Shown here: in pieces, positions 17,501 through 24,960 of the stretch
How the letters are laid out: every line of letters begins with the position of its first letter
How positions within the stretch are numbered: the stretch's first letter is position 1
Assembly: GCF_000718085.1 (NCBI RefSeq)
Contig: NZ_JOEC01000002.1
Coordinates: 1,178,001-1,242,000, forward strand
Reading direction: 5' to 3'
DNA length: 64,000 bases
Source of the DNA: Mycetocola saprophilus
Lineage (GTDB): Bacteria; Actinomycetota; Actinomycetes; Actinomycetales; Microbacteriaceae
The notes under the pieces: model-generated
What the model saw: only the letters and a program-made list of their open reading frames with translations
Databases searched by the model: none
What the model was told of the DNA's origin: nothing
Made by a program: the position numbers and the translations under genes

Positions 17501-17750
17501 CCGGTTCGAGCACGAGGACTCCCGCGGGGAGCAGCTTTCGTACCCGGGAAATCAGGGCCTGGAGCGCGCCGCGCTCATCCGCCGGGGGCTGCTCGGGCCA
17601 CAGTTCATCGGCCAGGTATCCGGGGGAGCGGGGTTCACCGTGGGCCAGCGCCAGGACCGCCAGGAGCACGCGGGCGCGCTCGCCGGGGACGGGGGTCTCG
17701 CCTACCCGGATCGGGCCGAGAACACGCAGGATCGGGTCGGCGGAGCTCAC
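14547..17750 (-). CDS. Large SARP-family regulator with ATPase and TPR-like regions
   Basis: This 1067-residue regulator resembles AfsR/SARP-LAL proteins. A winged-helix DNA-binding domain (residues about 5-85: ILRVLGPIRVGE, ALQALISRVRKLLP) is followed by a bacterial transcriptional activator domain (90-230). An NB-ARC/AAA-type ATPase comes next (Walker A TILGPGGLGKTRLAQAV near 280; Walker B TLLILDNCEHLID near 350). A long helical TPR-like C-terminus completes it. GTG at 17750 is preferred: upstream sequence would overlap the ABM gene, and TATAAT lies exactly six bases before this GTG, giving a leaderless message. It may control the convergent DrrAB exporter (inference). Confidence 0.88.
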   Translation of the reverse strand: MSSADPILRVLGPIRVGETPVPGERARVLLAVLALAHGEPRSPGYLADELWPEQPPADERGALQALISRVRKLLPAGVLVLEPAGYRLSVDSDLGRAHAALRTPQDPKALRDALGLWSGDPGPDLDPFPVADDLAAHARETRIALLRTLGTLLAETDPAAARDVLTELCALDPLNQDDHLALIRVLDALHEPAAALATYAALRERLAEQLGTDPRPDLRAEHARILRADSAAADVEVEVRAPASVDTLDLSPDTLCVGLRGFADTLIGRDADVRALHQALHQHRLVTILGPGGLGKTRLAQAVAQSWRGLIPRIVVAELAGVRSADDLPRALAALLGLRDNLADARVGDAPRLDLGERVLTTLAQTPTLLILDNCEHLIDAVAGWSADALGSCPDLRLLTTSRSPLLIPGEWIHEPTPLASGDADHPGPALLLFAERAHAARPGARFDPVLVAQLCERLDGLPLAIELAAARTRVLTLPQILDGLAHNLGVLDPPRSGGNRIAPDRHRTLTAVIGWSWNLLSERERETYLVCSLFPDGFGVPAASAALGRDATEDLEGLVLQSLVRSFEDRATGTMRFRMLETIREFGAAELALHGGGDLLRDRIIDWAEAFALELVPRTDGPEQTQGFALVRLEHDTFMWALRVALERGNAHAALAIFGLVSFYQARLSIYTDADGLADAILALPRVERDYTGVRANAAGLGFVVLSVFGLFDNLRTGVTALTRIRTMLDAGTLTDRRIEAFYRMLRSSAAPDRMMTVLHTMAGDPEPRVAVYGLLLAAQLAENAGRAREAIDFALRAEKLAHALGDLWTLTMTRVVLAQLTSEVASIEDSIAWAKLALPGLTTLGLAENRRHILWLLAIYTESPAELEPLLTEEPSPHMNSAEEDFRSVAWAGRAELALKNGERARGLEQYRLAERNFATPVARAYAWYTMVASGSLAAHGLAHEPDPAMFRRLRTRALALQRIGGIHTDMPVWGSALLAVSTLGLSTPALADLSLELFAVCRAFSARQELPALRYATHEAAHAEVSGSEAVTRALAEADALSAEDRVERAVTILRDPRWRAAGA

Positions 17751-17756
17751 GTGCCG

Positions 17757-17762
17757 ATTATA
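17757..17762 (-). promoter_or_regulatory. Consensus -10 (TATAAT) of the SARP regulator
   Basis: A perfect TATAAT on the minus strand ends six bases before the GTG at 17750. No good -35 is seen. The geometry supports a leaderless transcript and fixes the start. Confidence 0.65.
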
Positions 17763-17859
17763 CGTTTGTCCGGTACCGGTGTGGCGGTCCCGGGCCGGGA
17801 ACGCGCGGTTATCGGGTGCCGCGACCCGAGATCTGGTGTGGGTCGCCGGTCCGTGCGGG

Positions 17860-18174
17860 CTACAGGGTGCCGCGAATCGGATCGCCCACGGGGATCGGGA
17901 CCAGGCGAGTAACCACGGCGGGACCCTCCAGCAGCCCGGCCAGGGCGGTGTTGAGGGCGGCCACGGCCGGCCCCTCTCCGTGGGCATCGAGTTGCTCCAC
18001 GGTTGACCACTTCTCGATCATCACGATGTCGCCGTTCGGGTGCTGATGGATCGCATAGAGCTCGCAGCCCGGCTCGGTCTGCACCGCCTCGATGGCCGGA
18101 CGCAGCGCGTCCAGTACGGCCTCAAGTCGGCCCTCGACGGGCGTGAATACGGCGGTGACTACAACGGCAGACAT
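17860..18174 (-). CDS. ABM-domain (antibiotic biosynthesis monooxygenase-like) small protein
   Basis: A 104-residue ferredoxin-like protein of the ABM/YgiN family. The pattern VVVTAVFTPVEGRLEAVLDALR, then EPGCELYAIHQHPNGDIVMIEKWSTVEQLDAH, matches the fold. Members act as dimeric quinol or polyketide oxygenases, haem-degrading enzymes or stress proteins, so the reaction is not predictable. ATG 18174 is chosen over an upstream ATG because AAGGACGCACC precedes it at normal spacing. Position upstream of the SARP gene suggests possible co-transcription. Confidence 0.82.
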   Translation of the reverse strand: MSAVVVTAVFTPVEGRLEAVLDALRPAIEAVQTEPGCELYAIHQHPNGDIVMIEKWSTVEQLDAHGEGPAVAALNTALAGLLEGPAVVTRLVPIPVGDPIRGTL

Positions 18175-18322
18175 GGTGCGTCCTTCGATCGGTGAGCACA
18201 AAACGGTATGCCTCGATGCTACGGGTCCGGGGACAGGACGCGCCCGGCGGTGTCACGAATAGGAGGCGTGTGGGATTGTGTGTATAGTTGTGACGTTGCC
18301 AAAACACCGCAGTGTTTAGCGC

Positions 18323-18398
18323 GCACCTCTAGCTCAATCGGCAGAGCAACTGACTCTTAATCAGTGGGTTCTCGGTTCAAGTCCGAGGGGGTGCACCA
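18323..18398 (+). tRNA. tRNA-Lys(CTT), copy 2
   Basis: Identical over all 76 bases to the copy at 10253, with encoded CCA. A -10 element TATAGT is at 18283-18288, and a 6-bp leader hairpin (AAACAC/GTGTTT, 18302-18317) precedes the gene. Confidence 0.97.
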
Positions 18399-18405
18399 GC
18401 CAATT

Positions 18406-18438
18406 ACACCCCGATTCCCCGCGGAATCGGGGTGTTTT
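18406..18438 (+). terminator. Terminator of tRNA-Lys copy 2
   Basis: A 13-bp stem ACACCCCGATTCC/GGAATCGGGGTGT with loop CCGC is followed by TTTGTTTG. Confidence 0.88.
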
Positions 18439-18562
18439 GTTTGTTCGCGATACCACCGTGCCAGGTGTCCCCCCGACGCCGGGTGCTGCGCCATGCGAGT
18501 GTCGATTTTTCTTCGCCGTCTTCTCTGGGTACGGTGGAGATATCACGTCGGATACGGCGTGG

Positions 18563-18638
18563 GCACCTCTAGCTCAATCGGCAGAGCAACTGACTCTTAA
18601 TCAGTGGGTTCTCGGTTCAAGTCCGAGGGGGTGCACCA
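18563..18638 (+). tRNA. tRNA-Lys(CTT), copy 3
   Basis: A third identical 76-base tRNA-Lys with encoded CCA, 164 bases after copy 2. A weak -10 (TACGGT, 18530-18535) suggests it has its own promoter. Confidence 0.97.
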
Positions 18639-18640
18639 AC

Positions 18641-18674
18641 AAAGTCCCGGCGGGTTTCCCGCCGGGACTTTTGG
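18641..18674 (+). terminator. Terminator of tRNA-Lys copy 3
   Basis: A 14-bp stem AAAGTCCCGGCGGG/CCCGCCGGGACTTT with a TTT loop, then TTGG. Confidence 0.85.
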
Positions 18675-18699
18675 TTTGGGGGCCGCCGGCCGGGCGAAC

Positions 18700-19614
18700 C
18701 TAGCCGAGTGGATCGATCTCGGCGAAGCGGTGCACCACCGCCAGGTCTTCGTCGCCGAGGCCCGCGTCCACCAGGTCCGTGAAGACGTCCAGGTTGGTGC
18801 GTAGCTGGCGGGCGGCGGTGCCGGTGGCGTCGGCCTCGGCCACCGCGGCGGTGAGGTCCTTGACCATGAAGGCGGCGATCCCGGTCGGGGTGTAATCCCT
18901 GGTGATGATCCGCTCGGCCTTGGTTTCCAGCACCCGCGAACCCGCATACCCGCCCTGCAAGAGGGGGAGGAGCGCGGCCACGTCGAGCCCCGCGCGCTCG
19001 GCGACCACGGCGGCCTCGGCTACCGCGGTCATCGTGGCGGCGACGATCATTTGGTTGCAGGCCTTGGCCACCTGGCCCGAGCCCAGCGGTCCCAGGTGGA
19101 GCGGCGTTCCCATCGTGGACAGCACGGGCAGAACCCGCGCCACATCCTCGGGATCGCCACCCACCATGATCGACAGGGTTCCCGCCTCGGCCCCCTCGGT
19201 GCCACCGGACACCGGCGCATCCACCACGCGCAGCAGGCCGCCGGTCTCGGCGTCCAGGCGTGCGGCAAGCTCGCGCAGTCCGGTGGGGGAGACGGAGGAG
19301 CACACCACCAGGAGGGTGGGCGTTTCGATCCCCGCGAGCAGTCCGTCGGTCCCGGCGAGCACCTGTTCGAGCTGCGCGAGATCCGGGAGCATCACGATCA
19401 CGATGTCGGAATCAACGGCCAGCTCGCGCGGGGTATTGCGCGCGGTCGCACCCGCCCGGACAAAGGGCACCAGTTTCTCGGGGCGGCGGCCCTGGACGAA
19501 GACCCGCACGTTCTCCGGGGCGTGGGAGAGCAGGTTGTGGGTCATCGGGGCGCCCATCGAACCGAGTCCGATCACGCCAACACCAATTTTGGGAACATCA
19601 TTGATCACCATCAT
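18700..19614 (-). CDS. 3-hydroxyisobutyrate dehydrogenase-family (beta-hydroxyacid) oxidoreductase
   Basis: A 304-residue NAD-binding protein of the 6-phosphogluconate/3-hydroxyisobutyrate dehydrogenase group. The N-terminal GVIGLGSMGAPMTHNLL (about residues 12-28) binds the cofactor, VDAPVSGGTEGAEAGTLSIMVGG (about 120-142) is the substrate loop, and the catalytic lysine is in GSGQVAKACNQMIV (about 170-183). The family also includes tartronate-semialdehyde reductase. TATAGT is six bases before ATG 19614, suggesting a leaderless message. It is divergent from a second hydroxyacid dehydrogenase, with an inverted repeat between them. Confidence 0.88.
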   Translation of the reverse strand: MMVINDVPKIGVGVIGLGSMGAPMTHNLLSHAPENVRVFVQGRRPEKLVPFVRAGATARNTPRELAVDSDIVIVMLPDLAQLEQVLAGTDGLLAGIETPTLLVVCSSVSPTGLRELAARLDAETGGLLRVVDAPVSGGTEGAEAGTLSIMVGGDPEDVARVLPVLSTMGTPLHLGPLGSGQVAKACNQMIVAATMTAVAEAAVVAERAGLDVAALLPLLQGGYAGSRVLETKAERIITRDYTPTGIAAFMVKDLTAAVAEADATGTAARQLRTNLDVFTDLVDAGLGDEDLAVVHRFAEIDPLG

Positions 19615-19620
19615 GCGGCC

Positions 19621-19647
19621 ACTATATCGAACTCCGTTCAGAGAGTT
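19621..19647. promoter_or_regulatory. Divergent promoter and candidate IclR site
   Basis: TATAGT (minus strand, 19626-19621) is the leaderless -10 of the leftward gene. AACTC (19630-19634) and GAGTT (19643-19647) flank CGTTCAGA, which contains the GTTCA core also present twice upstream of the MHS symporter. Confidence 0.5.
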
Positions 19648-19710
19648 GGCCTCCTGGGGTTAGGATGGGGGCAGACCCCGCTCATCGTCGAAAGGAAGGT
19701 CCGCGTCGTC

Positions 19711-20769
19711 ATGACCGATTCCCCCACCCGCCTCCGCGTAGTTGTGGCCACCCCGCTGCCCGAGGAACTCGCCACCCTGATCACCGAGCGTGAGCCGCGA
19801 ATCGACCTGGTGCGCGAGGCCGACCTGCTACCCCCGATGCGCTTTGCCGCCGACTTTGCCGGCGACCCCTCCTTCACTCGCACCCCCGAGCAGCAGGCCC
19901 GCTTCGAGCAGCTGCTAGATTCGGCCGACGTGCTCTACGGCATCCCCGATGTGAACCCCGCGGCCCTCGCTCGCACCGTTGCCGCAAACCCGAAGCTGCG
20001 CTGGGTACAGATCATGGCCGCCGGCGGCGGCGGCCAGGTCAAGGCCGCCGGACTCTCCGAGGCCGACCTTGCCCGGGTGACCTTCACCACCTCCGCCGGC
20101 GTGCATGGCGGACCGCTGGCCGAGTTCGCCGTGTTTGGCGTCTTCGCCGGGGCCAAGACCCTGCCGCGCCTGCAGAAGCAGCAGTCCGAGCACGCGTGGA
20201 CCGACCGCTGGGAGATGGGTCAGGTTTCGGAGCAGACGGTTCTGGTGCTGGGCCTGGGCGGCATCGGTGCCGAGGTTGCGCGCAAGCTCGACGCCCTGGG
20301 CGCGCACGTCATCGGAACCAGCCGTCGCCCGGTGGACGTCCCCGGCGTCTCCGAGATCGTGCACCCCGACAATATTGCCGACGTGATCGGCCGCGCCGAC
20401 TCGATCGTGGTGACCCTGCCCGGGACCGCCGCCACCGAGAAGATGCTCAGCGCCGACCTGCTCGCGCTGGTCAAGTCCGGCGTGACCGTGGTCAATGTCG
20501 GACGCGGCACCGTGATCGACGAGGACGCCCTGACCGTGGCGCTTCAGGATGGCCGCGTGGGCTTCGCCGCGCTCGACGTCTTTGCCGCCGAGCCGCTGGA
20601 TCCCACCAGTGCGCTGTGGGACCTGCCCAACGTGCTGGTCAGCCCGCACACCGCCGCGCTGAATGCCGCCGAGGAGCGACGCATCGCCGAGCTGTTTGTG
20701 GCTAACGCCACCGCGATTCTGGATGGCTCCACACCCAAGAACGTGGTAGACACGGTTCAGTTCTACTAG
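19711..20769 (+). CDS. D-2-hydroxyacid dehydrogenase
   Basis: A 352-residue NAD-dependent enzyme that interconverts 2-keto and D-2-hydroxy acids. The cofactor loop VLGLGGIGAEVARKL is near residue 180, VNVGRGTVIDEDAL near 265, and the catalytic His is in VLVSPHTAAL near 315. The C-terminal FAAEPLDPTSALWDLPNV is typical. ATG 19711 follows GAAAGGAAGG. It precedes the IclR gene in the same direction by 25 bases and probably shares a transcript. Substrate may be a glyoxylate- or hydroxypyruvate-like acid. Confidence 0.9.
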   Translation: MTDSPTRLRVVVATPLPEELATLITEREPRIDLVREADLLPPMRFAADFAGDPSFTRTPEQQARFEQLLDSADVLYGIPDVNPAALARTVAANPKLRWVQIMAAGGGGQVKAAGLSEADLARVTFTTSAGVHGGPLAEFAVFGVFAGAKTLPRLQKQQSEHAWTDRWEMGQVSEQTVLVLGLGGIGAEVARKLDALGAHVIGTSRRPVDVPGVSEIVHPDNIADVIGRADSIVVTLPGTAATEKMLSADLLALVKSGVTVVNVGRGTVIDEDALTVALQDGRVGFAALDVFAAEPLDPTSALWDLPNVLVSPHTAALNAAEERRIAELFVANATAILDGSTPKNVVDTVQFY

Positions 20770-20794
20770 ACGCACCCCGACGAGATCGATCTCG

Positions 20795-21607
20795 ATGAAA
20801 GCGAGCCCAGCGCGCATGACCGACGCACCCCGTACCGAGAAGACGGCCGCCCCCGCGGTAACCCGAGCCATCGCGATTCTTGATGTCTTGGCCTCCGCCC
20901 ACGGGCAGCCGCTCGGGATCAGTGAGTTGGCCCGCGCGCTGGGCATCGCCAAATCCTCAACCGCCAACCTGTGTGTGGCGCTGGAGGAGGGTGGGCTGAT
21001 CCAGCGCGGCGACCTCGGTTACCGGCTCGGTCGGCGAACGGTGGAGCTCGGCGGTGCCTATCTGGCGAGCTTCGATCAGGTGCGCGAGTTCTACCGGGTG
21101 TGCTCCGAATCGCCCGAGCTGAGCCATGAGCTGGTGCAGATCGCGGTGCTCGACGGCACCGACGTGCTCTACCTGGCCCGGCACGAGGGTCGCGCGCCGC
21201 TGCGGCTCACCGCCGGCATCGGCGACCGCTATCCGGCCGCCCTGACCGCCGTGGGCAACGCCCTGCTGGCGCGCCTGGACGATGAGGAGATCCGCGCGCG
21301 CTTTGCCGATCCGGAAACCCGTCCGCAGGTGACCGCGGCCTCGACCACGGATCTGGATGCGCTGATTGCCAAGATTCGGCGCGCCCGCGAGACCGGGTTT
21401 GGGCTCGATGAGGGAGAGATGTTCCCCACGGTCACCGGCGTCGCGGTGGTGATTCCGCCGCGCAATGCGGGGGATCAGCCGCTGGCCCTGGGTGCCTCGA
21501 TGATGGGTTTGGCCCCCGAGGATGGTCGTCGCGAGCGCGTGACGCGTGCCCTGGGGACGGCCGCCGCCGCCCTCTCGAACCCGCTGCTGGTGGGGGATGT
21601 CGCCTAG
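20795..21607 (+). CDS. IclR-family transcriptional regulator
   Basis: A 270-residue regulator with an N-terminal winged helix (about residues 22-85: AVTRAIAILDVLASAHG, then GISELARALGIAKSSTANLCVALEEGGLIQR) and the C-terminal IclR effector domain (SPELSHELVQIAVLDGTDVLYLARHEG, then a cysteine-poor GMFPTVTGVAVVIPP-like segment near 210). An alternative ATG at 20816 would shorten it by seven residues. It lies between the dehydrogenase and the symporter. GTTCA-type repeats in both flanking promoters suggest it controls the whole cluster. Confidence 0.9.
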   Translation: MKASPARMTDAPRTEKTAAPAVTRAIAILDVLASAHGQPLGISELARALGIAKSSTANLCVALEEGGLIQRGDLGYRLGRRTVELGGAYLASFDQVREFYRVCSESPELSHELVQIAVLDGTDVLYLARHEGRAPLRLTAGIGDRYPAALTAVGNALLARLDDEEIRARFADPETRPQVTAASTTDLDALIAKIRRARETGFGLDEGEMFPTVTGVAVVIPPRNAGDQPLALGASMMGLAPEDGRRERVTRALGTAAAALSNPLLVGDVA

Positions 21608-21649
21608 TTCGTTCAATATGTTGAACTTCGTTCAGCATGCTGTTAGTGT
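21608..21649 (+). promoter_or_regulatory. MHS-symporter promoter with two GTTCA operator copies
   Basis: TTCGTTCAATATGTTG (from 21608) and TTCGTTCAGCATGCTG (from 21627) are two imperfect direct copies 19 bases apart. The first contains a near-palindrome from 21611 to 21626. TTGAAC (21621-21626), a 17-base spacer and TAGTGT (21644-21649) form the promoter, so a protein bound here would block it. A leader of about 110 bases follows. Confidence 0.65.
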
Positions 21650-21765
21650 GGGGGTGTGGGCACCGACGCCCACATCGAGGTAACCCTCGCGTCAAGGTAG
21701 ACGGCCCCCACCCACGGTGAACCCGGGAAGTCTCCAGATGCGAGCCGTCCCGAAAGGTACAGACC

Positions 21766-23157
21766 GTGTCCACATCCCCCGCCGCAGAGGTCCGCGGATC
21801 CGACGATCCGGAATACGCCAACAACCTGCGCCGCGCCACCCTTGCTTCCAGTGTCGGAAGCGCACTTGAGTACTACGACTTCGCCCTCTACGGGCTCGCC
21901 TCCGCGCTGATCTTCGGTCAGCTCTTCTTCCCCGCCCTGGGCCCCGGAGCCGGCATCGCCGCCGGTTTCGCGACCTACGCGGTCGGGTTCTTCGCCCGCC
22001 CCTTCGGCGGAATCTTCTTCGGTGTGCTGGGCGACAAGCTCGGCCGCAAGTGGGTTCTGATGGCCACCATCGGCCTGATGGGTGGTGCCTCGACCCTGAT
22101 CGGTGTGCTGCCCACCGGCGAGCAGATCGGCATCTGGGCCCCCATCCTCCTGGTCTTCCTGCGGGTTCTGCAGGGCCTCGGTGCCGGAGCCGAACAGGCC
22201 GGTGCCACCACGCTGATGGCCGAGTACGCGCCGGTTCGCCGCCGCGGATTCTTCTCGGCCCTGCCGTTTGTGGGCATCATGATCGGGACCGTGCTGGCCT
22301 CGATCGTGTTCTACCTGCTGGGCCTCGTGGACCAGCAGATCGTGCATGACTGGCTGTGGCGTGTGCCGTTCCTGGCCTCGATCCTGCTGATCGCCGTCTC
22401 GGTCTTCATCCGCTACCGCCTGGCCGAGTCGCCCACCTTCGTGCAGCTGGAAAAGCAGGAGCAGGAGCAGCACTCGCCGCTCAAGGAGGTCTTCACCAAG
22501 TCCTTCGGTAGCGTCATTCGCGGCATCGGCCTGCGCATGGCCGAGAACGGTGGATCGGCGCTGTACCAGACCCTGGCGATCTCCTTCATCACCGTGTACG
22601 TGGGTGTGGAGTCCTGGGTGGGCCCGCTGGCCATCGCGATCGGTGCGACCCTCGGTGTGATCATCCTGCCGCTGGCCGGTGCGCTGAGCGACCGCTTCGG
22701 ACGGATGCCCGTCTACCGCGCCGGTGTGATCATCCAGCTGGTGCTGGCGATCCCCGCCTGGTGGCTGATGTCTCAGGGCAACGTGAGCGTCATCATCCCG
22801 GTGCTCGCGCTGACCTACACCCTCTCCATCAACGTGATGCTGGGTGCCCAGTGCGCGACCCTGCCCGAGCTGTTTGGTAACCGCCACCGCTACGTGGGTG
22901 TGGCCGTGTCCCGCGAGTTCTCGGCGGTGCTCGCCGGCGGTATCGCCCCGCTGATCGGTGCCTCGCTGCTGACCGCCACCACCGGATCCTGGATCCCGCT
23001 GGCCGGTTACGTGCTGCTGCTCGGCGCGCTCACCCTGTGGGCCACCTTCGTCACCCCGGAAACCCGCGGCCGCGACCTAACCCTGCACGGCGACGCCCTC
23101 ACCGACACCGCCGCCCAGATCGCCGAGCGCCCGCTGGCCACCGTCGGACGCTCCTAG
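21766..23157 (+). CDS. MFS metabolite:proton symporter (MHS family)
   Basis: A 463-residue transporter with 12 membrane segments, of the group that imports citrate, ketoglutarate, shikimate and related acids. LASSVGSALEYYDFALYGLASALIFGQLFFP near the N-terminus, GGIFFGVLGDKLGRKWVL (the A-motif) and FGNRHRYVGVAVSREFSAVLAGG are family hallmarks. The GTG start is preceded by GAAAGGTACAGACC. The stop overlaps the start of the next gene (TAGTG), so the two are translationally coupled. It probably imports the acid used by the neighbouring dehydrogenases. Confidence 0.92.
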   Translation: MSTSPAAEVRGSDDPEYANNLRRATLASSVGSALEYYDFALYGLASALIFGQLFFPALGPGAGIAAGFATYAVGFFARPFGGIFFGVLGDKLGRKWVLMATIGLMGGASTLIGVLPTGEQIGIWAPILLVFLRVLQGLGAGAEQAGATTLMAEYAPVRRRGFFSALPFVGIMIGTVLASIVFYLLGLVDQQIVHDWLWRVPFLASILLIAVSVFIRYRLAESPTFVQLEKQEQEQHSPLKEVFTKSFGSVIRGIGLRMAENGGSALYQTLAISFITVYVGVESWVGPLAIAIGATLGVIILPLAGALSDRFGRMPVYRAGVIIQLVLAIPAWWLMSQGNVSVIIPVLALTYTLSINVMLGAQCATLPELFGNRHRYVGVAVSREFSAVLAGGIAPLIGASLLTATTGSWIPLAGYVLLLGALTLWATFVTPETRGRDLTLHGDALTDTAAQIAERPLATVGRS

Positions 23158-23948
23158 TGCGCCGGGCCAGACTGCGCATCGGGGGCGGCGCACCAGCCGC
23201 CCCCGACGCGGGGAACGTCACAGGCTCCGGCCTCACCCAGATCGTCCCGGTCCGCGAGATCGACGGCGCCTGGTATGAGGTCGCCGATGAGTGGGCCACG
23301 GTTTCGCCGCTGACCGGTCGTTACTGGCCGCTCGAGGGCGCGGTGCTCGCCGCACCGAGTGATCCCCGGGTCATCCTCGGCATGGCTCACAACGGTTCCG
23401 CCGCCGACCGGGCCATTCCCCGGCAGGCGTTCATGAAGTCCGCCAGGTCCGCGATCGGTTCGGGGGAGCCGATCCGGATCGTTCCCGGACACGGAAACGT
23501 GGTGGCCGAGGCCGAACTCGCCGTGGTCATCGGGGTGCACTGCCGCAACGTCAGCGCACGGGAGGCCGCCGAGGTCATCGCCGGATTCACGATCGGTAAC
23601 GACGTGACCGCGACCGACCAGATCGCCCTCGACGAAAAGATGATCCAGTCCAAGAGCGGAGACGGCTTCACCCCGCTCGGCCCCTGGCTGGTAAGCGACC
23701 TGGATCCGGACTCGGTTCCGCTGGAACTCTTTGTCAACGGAGAGCTGCGCTGCCAGAGCGACACCGACCGGCTCGCCTGGAACATCGCCGAGCAGATCGA
23801 ATACCTGAGCGAGTATATGACGCTCGGACCCGGGGATGTGATCCTCACCGGTTCGCCGGAGACCGCGTCCCCGATCAAGCCCGGGGATACGGTGCGGGCC
23901 GCGCTGGACGGCATCGGCATCCTCGAAAACCCGGTGATCGCCCTGTAA
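23157..23948 (+). CDS. Fumarylacetoacetate hydrolase-family protein
   Basis: A 263-residue enzyme of the FAH superfamily. Metal-site motifs are AEAELAVVIGVHCRNVS (about residues 119-135), FTIGNDVTATDQIALDEK (about 145-162) and the C-terminal LGPGDVILTGSPETASPIKPGD. Members hydrolyse or isomerise acylpyruvates and related 2,4-dioxo acids, or decarboxylate oxaloacetate. The GTG at 23157 is chosen because it overlaps the symporter stop; longer frames run inside the symporter gene. It ends the catabolic operon. Confidence 0.85.
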   Translation: MRRARLRIGGGAPAAPDAGNVTGSGLTQIVPVREIDGAWYEVADEWATVSPLTGRYWPLEGAVLAAPSDPRVILGMAHNGSAADRAIPRQAFMKSARSAIGSGEPIRIVPGHGNVVAEAELAVVIGVHCRNVSAREAAEVIAGFTIGNDVTATDQIALDEKMIQSKSGDGFTPLGPWLVSDLDPDSVPLELFVNGELRCQSDTDRLAWNIAEQIEYLSEYMTLGPGDVILTGSPETASPIKPGDTVRAALDGIGILENPVIAL

Positions 23949-23966
23949 GAAGGCGCCACCGGTACA

Positions 23967-24000
23967 ACAAAACCCCCACGGGAAACCGTGGGGGTTTTGT
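23967..24000. terminator. Bidirectional 15-bp terminator
   Basis: Arms 23967-23981 and 23986-24000 pair perfectly around GAAA, with A and T runs at the ends for both strands. Confidence 0.9.
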
Positions 24001-24008
24001 GTTGGGCT

Positions 24009-24602
24009 CTATCCCGAGGTCGGGTTGCCGTTCCAGGTGGCCGGGACCATGACCCACAACAGCTCGGCGCTCTCATCCCCGAGCACCTTCCAGGAGTGCG
24101 GTTCGCGTCCGTCCAGGGTTAGCGAATCCCCGGCGCCCAGTTCCCAGACGGCGTCGGCAAAGCTCATCTCGATCCGTCCGCGCACCAGGTACACCAGGTC
24201 CAGCTCGGCGCTCACCGAGTAGGGGGCCTCGCCGCTGTGACCGCCGGGATCCACGATCGTGCGCACCACCTGGACACGCTTCTCGGTCCGCGGGGACACC
24301 AGGAGCTCCAGCATGCCCTCGCCACCCAGGGTGATCCGCGGGGCATCGGCGCCGCGCACCACGAGCTGCTCGGAGCGCTTAAAGAGGTCGCCCACGGCCA
24401 CGTTCAACACATCACACAGCGCCACCAGGGTGCTCACGCTCGGGGACGTCTGATTGCGCTCGACCCGGGAGATGAATCCCTTGGACAGGCCGGTGGTTTC
24501 GGCCAGCTGCTCGATGGTCAGCAGCTGCGCCTGCCGTGCGGCACGCAGCCGATGCCCAATCGCGGTGCGGGTGGGGTCTGGAGAGACGGGAAGGGCGCGC
24601 AT
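24009..24602 (-). CDS. XRE-family regulator with C-terminal cupin
   Basis: A 197-residue regulator. The helix-turn-helix (about residues 15-70: IGHRLRAARQAQLLTIEQLAETTGLSKGFISRVERNQTSPS) is joined to a cupin-2 sensor domain (about 105-190, with GGHSGEAPYSVSAELDLVYLVRGRIEM and GDSLTLDGREPHSW). This architecture usually controls amino-acid, polyamine or organic-acid catabolism. ATG 24602 is chosen because homology starts there and GGGAG precedes it; the frame is open further upstream. It converges on the hydroxy-acid cluster. Confidence 0.9.
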   Translation of the reverse strand: MRALPVSPDPTRTAIGHRLRAARQAQLLTIEQLAETTGLSKGFISRVERNQTSPSVSTLVALCDVLNVAVGDLFKRSEQLVVRGADAPRITLGGEGMLELLVSPRTEKRVQVVRTIVDPGGHSGEAPYSVSAELDLVYLVRGRIEMSFADAVWELGAGDSLTLDGREPHSWKVLGDESAELLWVMVPATWNGNPTSG

Positions 24603-24688
24603 AAAACTCCCGAAGGCGAGTCGAAGTGTGGGCGTGCGTGTATTCCCGGTCAGTCTAGGACAGAACCGGGGATCAGCGCAGGAAAAAT

Positions 24689-24874
24689 TTAGTCGCGTTC
24701 GATGCGCGGATTGTCTTCGGCGACGGTCCCGATCGCCAGCGCGAGCGAGATCAGCCAGCTGAACCACAGCAGGGCAAGGCGCCAGTTGCGCGGTCCCGAA
24801 GCGGTAGCCCGGATCAGGCCCACCGCACCAAACGCGGCGCTGATCACACCAATGTTCAGAAGATACTTACGCAT
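24689..24874 (-). CDS. Small two-segment membrane protein
   Basis: A 61-residue protein with two hydrophobic segments (about residues 4-22 and 32-50) and a polar C-terminus DNPRIERD. GAGGGCGC lies directly before the ATG. No family is recognised. Codon use and length fit a real small membrane gene, but there is no functional evidence. Confidence 0.55.
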   Translation of the reverse strand: MRKYLLNIGVISAAFGAVGLIRATASGPRNWRLALLWFSWLISLALAIGTVAEDNPRIERD

Positions 24875-24960
24875 GCGCCCTCATTTCGAACCGGAACCCT
24901 TCAACCCTAGCGTGCGACCGGGGCGAGGCGGGAATATACCCGCCGTGGATGCGCAGAAAA

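Noticed and set aside
17751..17987. Longer start for the SARP regulator
   Set aside because: It would overlap the ABM gene and include the TATAAT promoter; the extra residues look non-coding.
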